A stretch of DNA of 40,191 nt, taken from the NCBI GenBank assembly GCA_036397815.1, contig DASWIE010000051.1:1-40191 (forward strand), in the 5' to 3' direction. Below, in pieces: positions 6,625 to 15,438 of the stretch (positions are counted from its first letter, which is position 1; each line of letters opens with the position of its first letter). The notes beneath the pieces are model-generated. The model did not search any database and was not told where the DNA came from. It saw only the letters and a program-made list of their open reading frames with translations. Made by a program: the position numbers and the translations under genes. This DNA comes from DASQFY01 sp036397815 (GTDB taxonomy: Bacteria; Chloroflexota; Limnocylindria; QHBO01).

Positions 6625-7206
6625 ATGAGGACGAGCACAGCCAGTATGACGCGCACCGCCGGCGAGGCACGGACAGCCGCGGATGGCCGCCGCTGGACCC
6701 TGCGTCCCGCGCGGCCGACCGACGCGGGCGCGCTGTCCCGGCTGTTCGCCGCCGTGCGGGCCGAGGGTCGCTGGCTGGTCACGCCGCCGTCCGCGGTGAG
6801 CGAGCCGTCCGAGGCCTTCTTCATCGGCGAGATGATTCGAGGCGGAGACGGGCTGGTGCTCGTCGCCGAGGCCGATGGCGAGGTGATCGGCAACGTCCTG
6901 GTCAGCCTCGACCGGAACGTGGTGAGCGCCCACATCGGCACCCTCTCTATCTGCGTGGCCGACGACTGGCGCGACGTCGGGATCGGCTCCGCCCTGGTTC
7001 GCGCCGCGGTCGACTGGTCCCGCGAGCGTGGGCTCCTCAAGGTGGCGCTGGGCGTCTTCCCGGACAATGAGCGCGCCATCGCGGTCTACGAGCGCGCCGG
7101 CTTCGTGCGCGAGGGGCTGCGGCGTCGCCAGTACCGGGTGCCCGGCGACGCGTTCCGCGACGAGCTCCTGATGGCCTGGTTCCCGGACCCGGAGGCGGAC
7201 GCATGA
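6625..7206 (+). CDS. GNAT-family N-acetyltransferase
   Basis: A 193-residue acetyl-CoA-dependent acetyltransferase. The N-terminal strand and helix (WTLRPARPTDAGALSRLF) are followed by the central sheet (GLVLVAEADGEVIGNVLVSL), the acetyl-CoA pyrophosphate loop DWRDVGIGSALV (about residues 114-125) and the C-terminal NERAIAVYERAGFVREG motif seen in RimI/RimJ-like proteins. Whether it acetylates a protein, an amine or an antibiotic cannot be told. The ATG at 6625 lies in GACCGATG, 33 bp past the T-box terminator; reading frames open further upstream run through the tRNA and are not real. It is the first gene of the leucine-responsive operon and overlaps the methyltransferase gene by 4 bp (ATGA). 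Confidence 0.88.
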   Translation: MRTSTASMTRTAGEARTAADGRRWTLRPARPTDAGALSRLFAAVRAEGRWLVTPPSAVSEPSEAFFIGEMIRGGDGLVLVAEADGEVIGNVLVSLDRNVVSAHIGTLSICVADDWRDVGIGSALVRAAVDWSRERGLLKVALGVFPDNERAIAVYERAGFVREGLRRRQYRVPGDAFRDELLMAWFPDPEADA

Positions 7207-8027
7207 CCGTCGACTCGGACCGGATCGACCCCGGGATGGCGCGCGGCTTCGACGCGTGGGCCGACGAATACGACCGCTTCCGCCCCGGCTACCCGGACGA
7301 GGTGTTCGAAACGATCGCCTCGCGCCTTGTGCTGCCACGCCTGCCGGCGGTCGTGGACCTCGGGGCCGGAACGGGACTCGCCAGCCTGGCGATGGCGGCG
7401 CTCGGCTGGCGCGTCACGGCCGTCGAACCCGGGAAGCCGATGCTGGAGCTGCTGCGCTCACGCGCCTCCGACGAGGGACTGCTGGTCTCGACCATCCAGG
7501 CCAACGCGGAGTCGACCGGCCTCGATCCCGCGTCGGTCGACCTCGTCACCGCCGCCCAGGCGTTCCACTGGTTCGCCAAGGAGGAGGCCCTGGCGGAGAT
7601 CGCGCGCATCCTGCGACCGGGCGGTGGGCTTGCGCTGTTCTGGAACGTTCGCGACGCGGAGCGGTCGCCGTTCCTGGCCGAGTACGCGGACCTGCTGAAG
7701 CGGGCCTCCGAGAGCCCTGACGACCCGGGCATCGGCCGCTACGAGGCCGCCGGGCGCGACGAGACGCGACGAGCGCTGGAGGCGGCCGCTGGCTTCGAGC
7801 CGCCCGAGCTCATCGAGCTGCGCCAGGAGGTGCAGATGACCGATGAGCAGTTCGTGGGCATGGCCTTCACCGCCTCCTACGTGCGCGCCGGCATGTCCCC
7901 CGAGCACCAGGATCGTTTCCGGCTCGACCTGGCCGCGCTGCTCGGCCGACACGGCCTGGCCGATGGCACCCCGTTCGCCGTCCCCTATCGCATCGACCTG
8001 TGGATCGCACGAAGGAGCGGAGCATGA
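7203..8027 (+). CDS. Class I SAM-dependent methyltransferase
   Basis: A 274-residue enzyme with the SAM-binding motif I at about residues 50-60 (VVDLGAGTGLA), an acidic end of strand 2 (VTAVEPGKPM), and motif IV region VDLVTAAQAFHWFAKEEAL. FHWF is characteristic of the small-molecule methyltransferase group often annotated with UbiE/Tam-like domains. The following PGGGLALFWNVRD is motif VI. The substrate is unknown. It is translationally coupled by ATGA overlaps to the GNAT gene before it and leuS after it, so it is expressed under the leucine T-box; why a methyltransferase would respond to leucyl-tRNA supply is unclear. Confidence 0.9.
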   Translation: MTVDSDRIDPGMARGFDAWADEYDRFRPGYPDEVFETIASRLVLPRLPAVVDLGAGTGLASLAMAALGWRVTAVEPGKPMLELLRSRASDEGLLVSTIQANAESTGLDPASVDLVTAAQAFHWFAKEEALAEIARILRPGGGLALFWNVRDAERSPFLAEYADLLKRASESPDDPGIGRYEAAGRDETRRALEAAAGFEPPELIELRQEVQMTDEQFVGMAFTASYVRAGMSPEHQDRFRLDLAALLGRHGLADGTPFAVPYRIDLWIARRSGA

Positions 8028-10600
8028 CCACCGACACCGAGGCTCGCACTGGGCGGGCCGGGCGGTTCGACCCCGCCTCGTACGAGCAGGGATGGCGCGA
8101 GCGCTGGCAGGCGGATGCGCTCTATCGGGCCGATGACGAGGACCCGCGCCAGAAGCACTACCTGCTGACGATGTACCCCTACCCGTCCGGCGACCTGCAC
8201 ATCGGTCATTGGTACGCCGCCACCGGACCCGACATCGTGGCACGCATGCGGCGCATGCAGGGCCTGAACGTCATGTTCCCGATGGGCTTCGACTCGTTCG
8301 GCCTGCCGACCGAGAACGCGGCCATCGACCGCGGCGTGGACCCGGCAACCTGGACGGCCGCCAACATCGACCAGATGCGGGCCCAGTTCCGGACGATGGG
8401 CTGCATGTTCGATTGGAGCCGCGAAGTGGTGACCAGCGACCCGGCGTACTACCGCTGGACGCAATGGCTCTTCGGGGAGTTCTTCAAGGCGGGCCTGGCG
8501 TACAAGGCCATGGCCCCGGTCGACTGGTGCCCCAGGGACCAGGTGGTCCTGGCCCGGGAGCAGGTGGAGGGCCCCAACCGCGTCTGCTGGCGCTGCGGCA
8601 CGCCGGTCGTGAAGCGCGACCTCGAGCAGTGGTTCTTCCGGACCACCCGCTACGCGGACGAGCTGCTCGACTTCAGGGGAATCGACTGGCCGGAGCCGAT
8701 CAGGCTGATGCAGACCAACTGGATCGGGCGCTCGGAGGGCGCGGAGATCGATTTTCCGGTGGAGGCCGATGGGGTCGACCCCATCCGGGTCTTCACCACT
8801 CGCCCGGACACGGTCTTCGGCGCCACCTTCATGGTGCTGGCACCCGAGCATCCGGCCGTTGTTGTCCTGACCACGCCCGATCGACGGGCGGAGGTTGAGG
8901 CATACGTGGAGCGCGCCCGACGGGAGACCGAGATCGACCGGATGAGTGCCGAGCGCGAACGGAGCGGCGTCTTCATCGGCCCCTACGCCGTCAACCCGAT
9001 GACGAACGAGCGGATCCCGATCTGGATCGCCGACTACGTGCTGCCCGGCTATGGCACGGGGGCGATCATGGCCGTGCCTGCCCACGATGAGCGCGACTAC
9101 GACTTCGCGCGGCGCCACGAGCTGCCGATCCGCTACGTGGTGGCGCCGACCGGCGGCGAGGCGCCCGCCGAGGGTGCTTTCGTGGAGCACACCAGCGACG
9201 AGGTGCTGGTCGACTCGGGTGAGTTCAGCGGCATGTCCGCCGCCGATGCTATCGGGGCGATCGCGCAGCAGCTGGCCGACCTGGGGCTCGGCGGCCCGGC
9301 GGTGACGTATCGGCTTCGCGACTGGCTGGTCAGCCGCCAGCGCTACTGGGGCGCGCCGATCCCGATCGTCTACTGCCCGGAGCACGGCGCGCAGCTCGTT
9401 CCTGAGGCGGAGCTGCCGGTGCGGCTACCGGAAGGCGTGGACTTCGCGCCGACCGGCGTCTCGCCGCTGCAATCGCACGCCGAGTTCCTGCGGGCCACCT
9501 GCCCGGTGTGTGGCGCCGAGGCGCGCCGCGAGACCGACACGATGGACACCTTCGTGGATTCGTCGTGGTATTTCCTGCGCTACTGCTCGCCCCACGACGA
9601 ACTGCGGGCCTGGGATCCGGAGGCGGTGAAACGCTGGATGCCGGTCGACCTCTACACCGGCGGCGCCGAGCACGCCGTACTGCACCTGCTCTACGCCCGG
9701 TTCTTCATCAAGGCCCTGCGTGACATCGGGCATCTCTCGTTCGACGAGCCGTTCCTGGCGCTCCGCAACCAGGGTCAGATCCTTGGCGCCGATCATCAGC
9801 GCATGAGCAAGTCGCGCGGCAACGTGGCCAACCCGGACGAGCTGGTTGCCCGCTACGGGTCGGACGTGGTGCGGCTGTTCCTGATGTTCATCGGCCCATG
9901 GGATCAGGGCGGACCGTGGAACGCGAGCGGGATCGAGGGCATCCACCGCTTCCTGGGCCGGGTCTGGGCGCAGGCCCAGCCCGAGCCCGGGGAGGCTGTT
10001 GAGGGCTCGGCCGTCCCGGGAATGCCCCCGGCACAGAGCCTGGCGGGCGAGCCGCCGGGCAGCGGCGGACCGGCTGCTGGCGAGCTGCTGGGAACCATCG
10101 AGGAGATGAGCCGAGCGCTGCGCCGAGCGACGCACATCACCATTCGCGACGTGGGCGAGGACTACGCGGACTTCCACTTCAACACCGCCATCTCGAAGCT
10201 GATGGAGCTGTCCAACGCCATCGGCAAGGCGCGCGACACCGGCCTCGCCGGCAGCGCCGCCTACGGCGAGGCGATCGAGGCGCTGCTCCTTCTGCTGGCG
10301 CCCGCCGCGCCGCATATCGCCGAGGAGCTGTGGTCGCGGCGCGGGAGGCCATACAGCATCCACCTGCAGGCCTGGCCCACCTTCGACGCCGCGCTGGCAA
10401 CTGCCGACACGCTGGAGCTGCCGGTGCAGATCGACGGCAAGCTGCGCGACCGGCTGGTGGTGACGGTCGACACGCCGGCCGAGGAGATCGAGCGCCTGGC
10501 GCTTGCCAGCGAGCGGGTGCAGGCCCACCTGGGCGGCCGGCCGCCGCGACGCGTGGTGCAGATCCCCGGCCGGCTGGTGAACATCGTCACCTCCGGATAG
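8024..10600 (+). CDS. leuS: Leucyl-tRNA synthetase
   Basis: An 858-residue class Ia synthetase that charges tRNA-Leu. The HIGH signature is HIGH at residues 59-62 in YPYPSGDLHIGHW, and the KMSKS loop is MSKS at about 594-597 (HQRMSKSRGNV). The CP1 editing insertion holds TTRPDTVFGATF and GTGAIMAVPAHDERDYDFA, where a threonine and an aspartate discriminate mischarged amino acids. DTMDTFVDSSWYFLRY and the C-terminal anticodon-binding helices are present. Length fits bacterial LeuRS. ATG at 8024 is chosen because AAGGAG lies ten bases upstream and it overlaps the methyltransferase stop; an in-frame upstream candidate at 8000 lies within the methyltransferase gene. As last gene of a T-box operon with a CUC specifier it explains the leader's specificity. 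Confidence 0.98.
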   Translation: MTTDTEARTGRAGRFDPASYEQGWRERWQADALYRADDEDPRQKHYLLTMYPYPSGDLHIGHWYAATGPDIVARMRRMQGLNVMFPMGFDSFGLPTENAAIDRGVDPATWTAANIDQMRAQFRTMGCMFDWSREVVTSDPAYYRWTQWLFGEFFKAGLAYKAMAPVDWCPRDQVVLAREQVEGPNRVCWRCGTPVVKRDLEQWFFRTTRYADELLDFRGIDWPEPIRLMQTNWIGRSEGAEIDFPVEADGVDPIRVFTTRPDTVFGATFMVLAPEHPAVVVLTTPDRRAEVEAYVERARRETEIDRMSAERERSGVFIGPYAVNPMTNERIPIWIADYVLPGYGTGAIMAVPAHDERDYDFARRHELPIRYVVAPTGGEAPAEGAFVEHTSDEVLVDSGEFSGMSAADAIGAIAQQLADLGLGGPAVTYRLRDWLVSRQRYWGAPIPIVYCPEHGAQLVPEAELPVRLPEGVDFAPTGVSPLQSHAEFLRATCPVCGAEARRETDTMDTFVDSSWYFLRYCSPHDELRAWDPEAVKRWMPVDLYTGGAEHAVLHLLYARFFIKALRDIGHLSFDEPFLALRNQGQILGADHQRMSKSRGNVANPDELVARYGSDVVRLFLMFIGPWDQGGPWNASGIEGIHRFLGRVWAQAQPEPGEAVEGSAVPGMPPAQSLAGEPPGSGGPAAGELLGTIEEMSRALRRATHITIRDVGEDYADFHFNTAISKLMELSNAIGKARDTGLAGSAAYGEAIEALLLLLAPAAPHIAEELWSRRGRPYSIHLQAWPTFDAALATADTLELPVQIDGKLRDRLVVTVDTPAEEIERLALASERVQAHLGGRPPRRVVQIPGRLVNIVTSG

Positions 10601-10643
10601 CCGGCGCAATCAACCGGTAAGCGGCGGGTAAGCGGCCCTCGGC

Positions 10644-10649
10644 TAGGCT
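10644..10649 (+). promoter_or_regulatory. -10-like box upstream of comEA
   Basis: TAGGCT, about 44 bp after the leuS stop, would start a transcript near 10656, just before a strong stem-loop. No clear -35 hexamer is seen. Confidence 0.35.
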
Positions 10650-10661
10650 GCGCGCCCTGCT

Positions 10662-10702
10662 TCCGGGACCCGGCGTCGAGTGCCCGGGCGTCGGGTTCCG
10701 GA
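10662..10702 (+). other. Strong stem-loop between leuS and comEA
   Basis: CCGGGACCCGGCG (10663-10675) pairs with CGTCGGGTTCCGG (10689-10701) using two G-U pairs, with one more T-A pair outside and a 13-nt loop. No U-tract follows, so it is either a Rho-independent-like end without a tail or a structured leader of comEA. Confidence 0.7.
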
Positions 10703-10749
10703 CAGGGCAAGCCCCCCATCCGATCTCGCCTCCACCGGGAGTCGACCTC

Positions 10750-11364
10750 ATGTCCCTTACCACGCGCGACCGCGGCGCGTTGGCCGCTGGCCTGCTGGGG
10801 CTGGTCGCCCTGGCGGCGGCCGCCTGGTTGCTGCTCGAGCCCTCCGACGGTGGCGATCCGCTGGCCGACCGTCAATTTGACGGCGCCTCGTTCGTCGAGG
10901 TCCCGAGCTCGTCGGAGGCCACTCCTCCTGGCGAGCTGGTGGTCGACGTCCAGGGCGGCGTGGTCCGGCCGGGCCTGGTCGTGCTCGCCGGCGGTGCGCG
11001 TGTGGCCGATGCGATCGAGGCCGCCGGTGGCTATGCCCCCAGCGCCGACTTGCTTGCCGCAGCCTCCGCGCTCAACCTCGCGGCCATGCTCGGCGACGGG
11101 CAGCAGGTCTTCGTGCCGGTTGCCGGCGTCGCCGCTGCGCCGGCAGGTGACGCGGGCGGCTCGGGTGACGTAGACGGGCTGGTCAACCTGAACACCGCCA
11201 GCCCGGAGGCGCTCGAGGCCCTGCCGGGAATCGGCCCGGTGACCGTCCAGAAGATCGTGGCTGCCCGCGCCGAGCGACCCTTCGCCTCGCTTGACGAGCT
11301 GGTCGAGCGCAAGGTGCTCAACCGCGGACAGCTCGACGACATCCGCGACCTCGTCACGATCTGA
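10750..11364 (+). CDS. comEA: ComEA-like DNA-binding competence protein
   Basis: A 204-residue membrane-anchored protein. One membrane helix is at about residues 11-28, followed by a linker, an SLBB domain (about 63-120, VVDVQGGVVRPGLVVLAGG) and a C-terminal double helix-hairpin-helix domain (LVNLNTASPEALEALPGIG, then KIVAARAERPFASLDEL). This is the classic ComEA order: it binds incoming double-stranded DNA on the outer face of the membrane and hands it to ComEC. The gene for ComEC follows 17 bp later. The GC-rich stem-loop before it may influence its expression. Confidence 0.93.
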   Translation: MSLTTRDRGALAAGLLGLVALAAAAWLLLEPSDGGDPLADRQFDGASFVEVPSSSEATPPGELVVDVQGGVVRPGLVVLAGGARVADAIEAAGGYAPSADLLAAASALNLAAMLGDGQQVFVPVAGVAAAPAGDAGGSGDVDGLVNLNTASPEALEALPGIGPVTVQKIVAARAERPFASLDELVERKVLNRGQLDDIRDLVTI

Positions 11365-11381
11365 CGGCGGCGGCCCTCCCG

Positions 11382-14210
11382 ATGGCCGCGCTCGCCCTCC
11401 CCGCGGCGATGGCGGGCGTCGCGCTCGGAGTCCTGGCCGCGGACGCCGGGATGGCGCCGAGCGGCCCGGTCACGTTCGGAGTGGGAGTGGCGCTTCTCGG
11501 TTCCGTGATCATCGCGCCACGAGGGACCAGCGCCCGGATGCTGCTGGGAAGCGGCGTGCTGATCATCGGCCTGGCCGTCGGCGCGTGGCGTGGCGCCGCG
11601 AGCGCCATGCCGGCAGGTGCCGACAGCGTGACGGCCCACATCGGTCCCACCGCCTGGCAGCTGGCGGGCAGCGTGGTCGAGGACCCGCGGCCGCGTGGCG
11701 AACGGCAGCAGGCGATCCTCGACCAGCTTGTGCTGGCGGCGGATGGACGTCCTCCGCAGGCGGTGCAGGGTCGGCTGCTCGTCTGGCTGCCTCGCTCGGC
11801 GACGGCGCGGGCGGGCGACCGGCTCAGGCTCGAGGCACGACTTGAGGCCGCCCCTGACTTCGAAGGCTTCGACTACGGCGCCTACCTGGCGCGCCAGGGG
11901 ATCGGAGCGGTCACCAGCGCCTACGGGGCGGAGGTCGTGGAGCACCGCCTCGGTGCGATCCCCGAGGGCCTCGGCAGCCTGCGCCGCTGGCTGCTCGGCG
12001 GGCTGAACGCGCTCCTCCCCGAACCAGAGGCCGCATTGGCGGGCGGGATCCTGCTCGGCGTGCGCGCCAGCATCGCGCCCGAGGTGAACGAGGCATTCGC
12101 GCGCGCCGGCCTCACGCACGTGGTCGCGATCTCCGGCTGGAATATCGCGATCGTGGCAGCCTTGGCCTCCGCCGCCACGCGACCGCTGATCCGGCTTCGC
12201 GGCGGGCGGCACACCGCAGTCCTGGTCGCCGGGGCGGCGGTCGTGGCGTACGTGCTGCTCGCCGGCGCCTCGCCATCCGTCGTGCGCGCGGGGCTGATGG
12301 CAGGCGGCCTGGTGCTGGCGCGCCTCGGCGGCTCGCGGGCGCACGCCATCTCGGCCCTGTTGCTGGCCGTGCTGCTCATGCTCATCGCCGCCCCACCGGT
12401 GCTCTGGGACGTGGGATTTCAGCTCTCGGCGCTGGCCACGGCGGGCCTCATCTGGTTCGCCGCGCCGCTGGAGGCATGGCTCGGTCGTTGGCCGGCCCTG
12501 GTCCGCGAGCCGGTGGCGCTCACCCTCGCTGCGCAGCTGACCACGTTGCCGGTGATCCTCCTGAACTTCGAGCGGCTCTCGCTCGTTGCGCCAATTGCCA
12601 ACGTTGCGGTCGTGCCGCTCGTGCCGCTGGTCATGCTCTGCTCGGCGGCGGCCGCGGTGGTCGGTGCCACGGACGCCGCGCTGCACCTGCCCCTTATCGG
12701 CGACCTGGCAGCCTGGGCGACTGGCGGCGCCGCCTGGCTCTACCTGCGGCTCATGATCCTGGCCGGCCAGGCGGCTGCCTCGCTGCCGTTCGCGTCGGTC
12801 GAGCTCGCCACCCCTGCCTGGCTTGCCGGGATCTGGTACCCGATGCTCATGCTGGCGCGGAACCGGATCGGGGCTGCCACCGACCGGTCGAATGACCGGG
12901 CGGTGATGCCTGGCAGGCTGGCATCGTTGGCCGGTGCCGCCGTGCGGCCAACCCGGCTGGCGGCAGGGACCGTCCTCGTCGTGGGGCTGCTCACTCTCCT
13001 GACCCGCCCGGACGGGCGGGTCGAGCTGGTGATGCTCGACGTGGGGCAGGGCGACGCCATTCTCATCCGGGCGCCGTCGGGCGCCACGGCCCTTATCGAC
13101 GGCGGCGAGGATCCCGACCTCACTATGCGCCGCATCGGAGAGGTACTCCCCTTCTGGCAGCGCCGCCTCGACGTGGTGGTGCTCACCCACCCCCACGAGG
13201 ATCACGTCGCCGGGTTGGTGGCCGCGCTCGAGCGCTTCTCCGTGGGGCTCATCCTCGACCCGGGACGGCACTACCACAATCCCACCTACCCCCGCTTCGT
13301 CGACGCCGCTCGGCGTGAGCCGGGAGCACGGTTGGTCGGGGTGCGCGCCGGCGACCGCGTGCCGCTGGGCGGGGACACGACGCTCACCTTTCTCTTCCCG
13401 TCGGAGGCCGATGCAACCGCGGGGCTGCTGGATGGGGACATCAACAACGCATCGGCCGTCGCAGTGTTGGAGAGTGGCGAGTTTCGGGCGCTGCTCACCG
13501 GGGACGCGGAGGCACCGGTCGAGGCGCTGCTCCTCCAGCGCGGCCTGCTGGCGCCAATCGACGTCCTGAAGGTTGGCCATCACGGCTCGGACTCGAGCAC
13601 CAGCGATGCGCTGCTGGCGGTCACCCGCCCGCGGTTGGCGCTCATCTCGTCGGGGACCGACAACGAGTACGGCCACCCGCACGCGGCCACGCTCGCGCGC
13701 CTGGCAGCCATCCCCGGGCTCGTCGTCCATCGCACGGACCTGGAGGGCACGATTCGGGTGGTGATCAGCGGAGCGCGCTACGCGACCATCAGCCAGCGCC
13801 CGCCCGATCCGGGTAGCATCGGTCCGTGGCCATCCCGACCCTCGACCAGGCGCAGGCGATCCTCGCCTCGTTTGGGCTTCCCGAAGGCGTCGTCGCTCAC
13901 TCGGAGGGTGTCGCACGCGTCGCCGCCGAAGCGGCGATCCTCGTGGCGAGGCGTGGCGTACCCGTGGACGTGGACCTCGTCCAGGTCGCCGCCCTTCTGC
14001 ACGACGTCGACAAACTGGAGACGCGCGAGCGGGGCGGCGTCCACGGGCAGGTGGGTGCCGAACGGCTCGCGGAGATGGGCCACGATGAGCTCGCCGCCCC
14101 GGTCGCCTCCCATCCTGTCACCGCGCTCCTCGACGATGCGCGCTTCCCGCGCGGCTGGCCGTCGGTGCTCGTCTCGGTCGCCGACCGGCACGTGGCCGGC
14201 ACCTTCCTGA
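11382..14210 (+). CDS. comEC: ComEC/Rec2 DNA-uptake channel, with an unexpectedly open 3' end
   Basis: The frame encodes 942 residues. The N-terminal DUF4131-like part and Competence domain (THVVAISGWNIAIVAAL near residue 245, then many membrane helices) form the channel for single-stranded DNA. The C-terminal part is a metallo-beta-lactamase domain: MLDVGQGDAILIRAPSG, THPHEDHVAG, LLTGDAE and KVGHHGSDSST. The recognisable protein ends near nucleotide 13,800 after GTIRVVISGARYATISQ. No in-frame stop occurs until 14208, so the frame runs 385 bp into the HD gene with an Arg/Ser-rich translation typical of a shadow. A TAG at 13814 lies in another frame, so an indel or a genuine overlapping tail are both possible. 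It pairs with ComEA for natural transformation. Confidence 0.9.
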   Translation: MAALALPAAMAGVALGVLAADAGMAPSGPVTFGVGVALLGSVIIAPRGTSARMLLGSGVLIIGLAVGAWRGAASAMPAGADSVTAHIGPTAWQLAGSVVEDPRPRGERQQAILDQLVLAADGRPPQAVQGRLLVWLPRSATARAGDRLRLEARLEAAPDFEGFDYGAYLARQGIGAVTSAYGAEVVEHRLGAIPEGLGSLRRWLLGGLNALLPEPEAALAGGILLGVRASIAPEVNEAFARAGLTHVVAISGWNIAIVAALASAATRPLIRLRGGRHTAVLVAGAAVVAYVLLAGASPSVVRAGLMAGGLVLARLGGSRAHAISALLLAVLLMLIAAPPVLWDVGFQLSALATAGLIWFAAPLEAWLGRWPALVREPVALTLAAQLTTLPVILLNFERLSLVAPIANVAVVPLVPLVMLCSAAAAVVGATDAALHLPLIGDLAAWATGGAAWLYLRLMILAGQAAASLPFASVELATPAWLAGIWYPMLMLARNRIGAATDRSNDRAVMPGRLASLAGAAVRPTRLAAGTVLVVGLLTLLTRPDGRVELVMLDVGQGDAILIRAPSGATALIDGGEDPDLTMRRIGEVLPFWQRRLDVVVLTHPHEDHVAGLVAALERFSVGLILDPGRHYHNPTYPRFVDAARREPGARLVGVRAGDRVPLGGDTTLTFLFPSEADATAGLLDGDINNASAVAVLESGEFRALLTGDAEAPVEALLLQRGLLAPIDVLKVGHHGSDSSTSDALLAVTRPRLALISSGTDNEYGHPHAATLARLAAIPGLVVHRTDLEGTIRVVISGARYATISQRPPDPGSIGPWPSRPSTRRRRSSPRLGFPKASSLTRRVSHASPPKRRSSWRGVAYPWTWTSSRSPPFCTTSTNWRRASGAASTGRWVPNGSRRWATMSSPPRSPPILSPRSSTMRASRAAGRRCSSRSPTGTWPAPS
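13814..13819 (+). promoter_or_regulatory. -10 box placing a transcript start on the HD-gene GTG
   Basis: TAGCAT ends six bases before GTG at 13826, so the transcript would begin at the start codon. It overlaps the octamer CATCGGTC and lies at the 3' end of the recognisable comEC part. Confidence 0.5.
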
Positions 14211-14383
14211 CCACCGATGGGCGCATCGACGACCTCGCCGCTCGCTATCCCCAGCACGAGGCCGAGCTCGACGCCGCGCGGCGTCCGGCCCACGCTCTCG
14301 AGGAAGAGGTTGCGGGCGCGGCCGGGCTGTCGGTCGACGAGCTGGTGACGCGATTGCGGGCGGCGTGGGAGGCCGGCGCGTGA
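13826..14383 (+). CDS. HD-domain phosphohydrolase-like protein
   Basis: A 185-residue soluble protein. H25 (AHSEGVARVA), H59-D60 (LLHDVDK) and H73 (GVHGQVGAERL) follow the spacing of HD metal-binding domains, which hydrolyse phosphate esters of nucleotides or related compounds. The later residues VADRHVAG could supply the final aspartate. Substrate is not known. It starts at GTG with a -10 box six bases upstream, so it may have its own leaderless transcript as well as being read from comEC. Its stop overlaps the holA start by 4 bp (GTGA). The comEC frame runs through its first 385 bp in another phase. Confidence 0.82.
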   Translation: MAIPTLDQAQAILASFGLPEGVVAHSEGVARVAAEAAILVARRGVPVDVDLVQVAALLHDVDKLETRERGGVHGQVGAERLAEMGHDELAAPVASHPVTALLDDARFPRGWPSVLVSVADRHVAGTFLTTDGRIDDLAARYPQHEAELDAARRPAHALEEEVAGAAGLSVDELVTRLRAAWEAGA

Positions 14384-15438
14384 GCGTCTCGCTGCTCCTG
14401 GCCCACGGCGACGACAGCTACCAGCTCGACCAGGTGCTCGTGGCGTTCGCCACCAGGGCTGGGGCCGACGATCGGGCCGAGATCGTGCCGGAGCGCAGCC
14501 CGGACGAGGCGGCGATCGACCGGGCGCGGTTGGAGGCCGGGACGATCGGCATGTTCGGCGTCCACCTGGCTGTCCTGCGCGACCCGCTGCGCGCGGCGGG
14601 ACGCTCGACAGGCGCCGGCGACCGGCTGCTGGCCCTGGTTCGAGATCTGCCCGATGGAGCGGCGCTGGCGCTCGTGGACCTACGGTCGACGCGTGACGCC
14701 GGCAAGCTGCCTGCCCTGCTCGATCGGCTGTCGGACGCGGTGGTCACGCGCGGTGGCGTGGTCGAGCAGCGCCTCGCCCCGCGCCGCGGGGAGCTCCAGG
14801 CCTGGGTTCGGCGACACGCCGAGGGGATCGGGGTGGCGATCGAGCCTCGTGCGGCGGCCCTGCTGGCCGAGCGGATCGGCGGAGCGGTGGCCGAGTCGGA
14901 CGTTGAACGCGGCGAGCAGACACGGGTCGCCGACGGCGAGCTGCGCAAGCTGGCAACCTACGCCGCCGGTCGCCCGATCAGCGCAGACGACGTCGAGCAG
15001 CTCGTCTCCGACACCCGACCGGCGAGCCTGTACGCGATCACCAATGCCGTCGATCGGCGCGATGCGATTGCGGCGGCGAGCGCGCTGCAGCGGGCTCTAG
15101 CCGAAGGACAGCCGGTGCTGCGGATCATGGCCGCGCTGTCAGGCCGAATCAGCGACCTGGTCGTGGCTCGGGATCTGAAGGCGCGCGGGGCGCCGCCAGC
15201 CGAGATTGCTCGCCGGGTGGGTCGTGGCAACGTGCGGATGGCTGAGCGGCTGGTGGAGGCAGCGACAAGGTATGACGCTGCCGAGCTTGAGGCGATGCTG
15301 GGCGGCCTGTTCGAGGCCGACCTGGCGATCAAGACCAACGTCATGGAGCCGGAGCCGGCGGTTGCCGCCTGGCTGGGGGAGTATCTGCTCGGCAATCCGC
15401 GGCGGCCGGCCGGCCGCGCGAGGGCGGGAAGGAGCTAG
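14380..15438 (+). CDS. holA: DNA polymerase III subunit delta
   Basis: A 352-residue clamp-loader subunit that opens the beta sliding clamp. It starts SLLLAHGDDSYQLDQVL, where the family has a YGEDxFL-type turn, and then follows the HolA pattern: a degenerate AAA+ domain (GMFGVHLAVLRDP, ALALVDLRSTRDAGKLP), a lid with LAERIGGAVAESDVERGEQTRVADGELRKLATYA, and a C-terminal helical collar (AVDRRDAIAAASALQRALAEGQPVLRIMAALSGRI, then YDAAELEAMLGGLFEADLAIK). GTG at 14380 overlaps the HD-gene stop. The comEC-to-holA neighbourhood is common in bacteria. Its TAG stop overlaps the stop of the convergent zinc-binding protein. Confidence 0.93.
   Translation: MSVSLLLAHGDDSYQLDQVLVAFATRAGADDRAEIVPERSPDEAAIDRARLEAGTIGMFGVHLAVLRDPLRAAGRSTGAGDRLLALVRDLPDGAALALVDLRSTRDAGKLPALLDRLSDAVVTRGGVVEQRLAPRRGELQAWVRRHAEGIGVAIEPRAAALLAERIGGAVAESDVERGEQTRVADGELRKLATYAAGRPISADDVEQLVSDTRPASLYAITNAVDRRDAIAAASALQRALAEGQPVLRIMAALSGRISDLVVARDLKARGAPPAEIARRVGRGNVRMAERLVEAATRYDAAELEAMLGGLFEADLAIKTNVMEPEPAVAAWLGEYLLGNPRRPAGRARAGRS

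Noticed and set aside
11031..13916. Long open frame on the minus strand opposite comEC
   Set aside because: Low-complexity Arg/Gly/Gln-rich translation antisense to a clear ComEC; a high-GC shadow.
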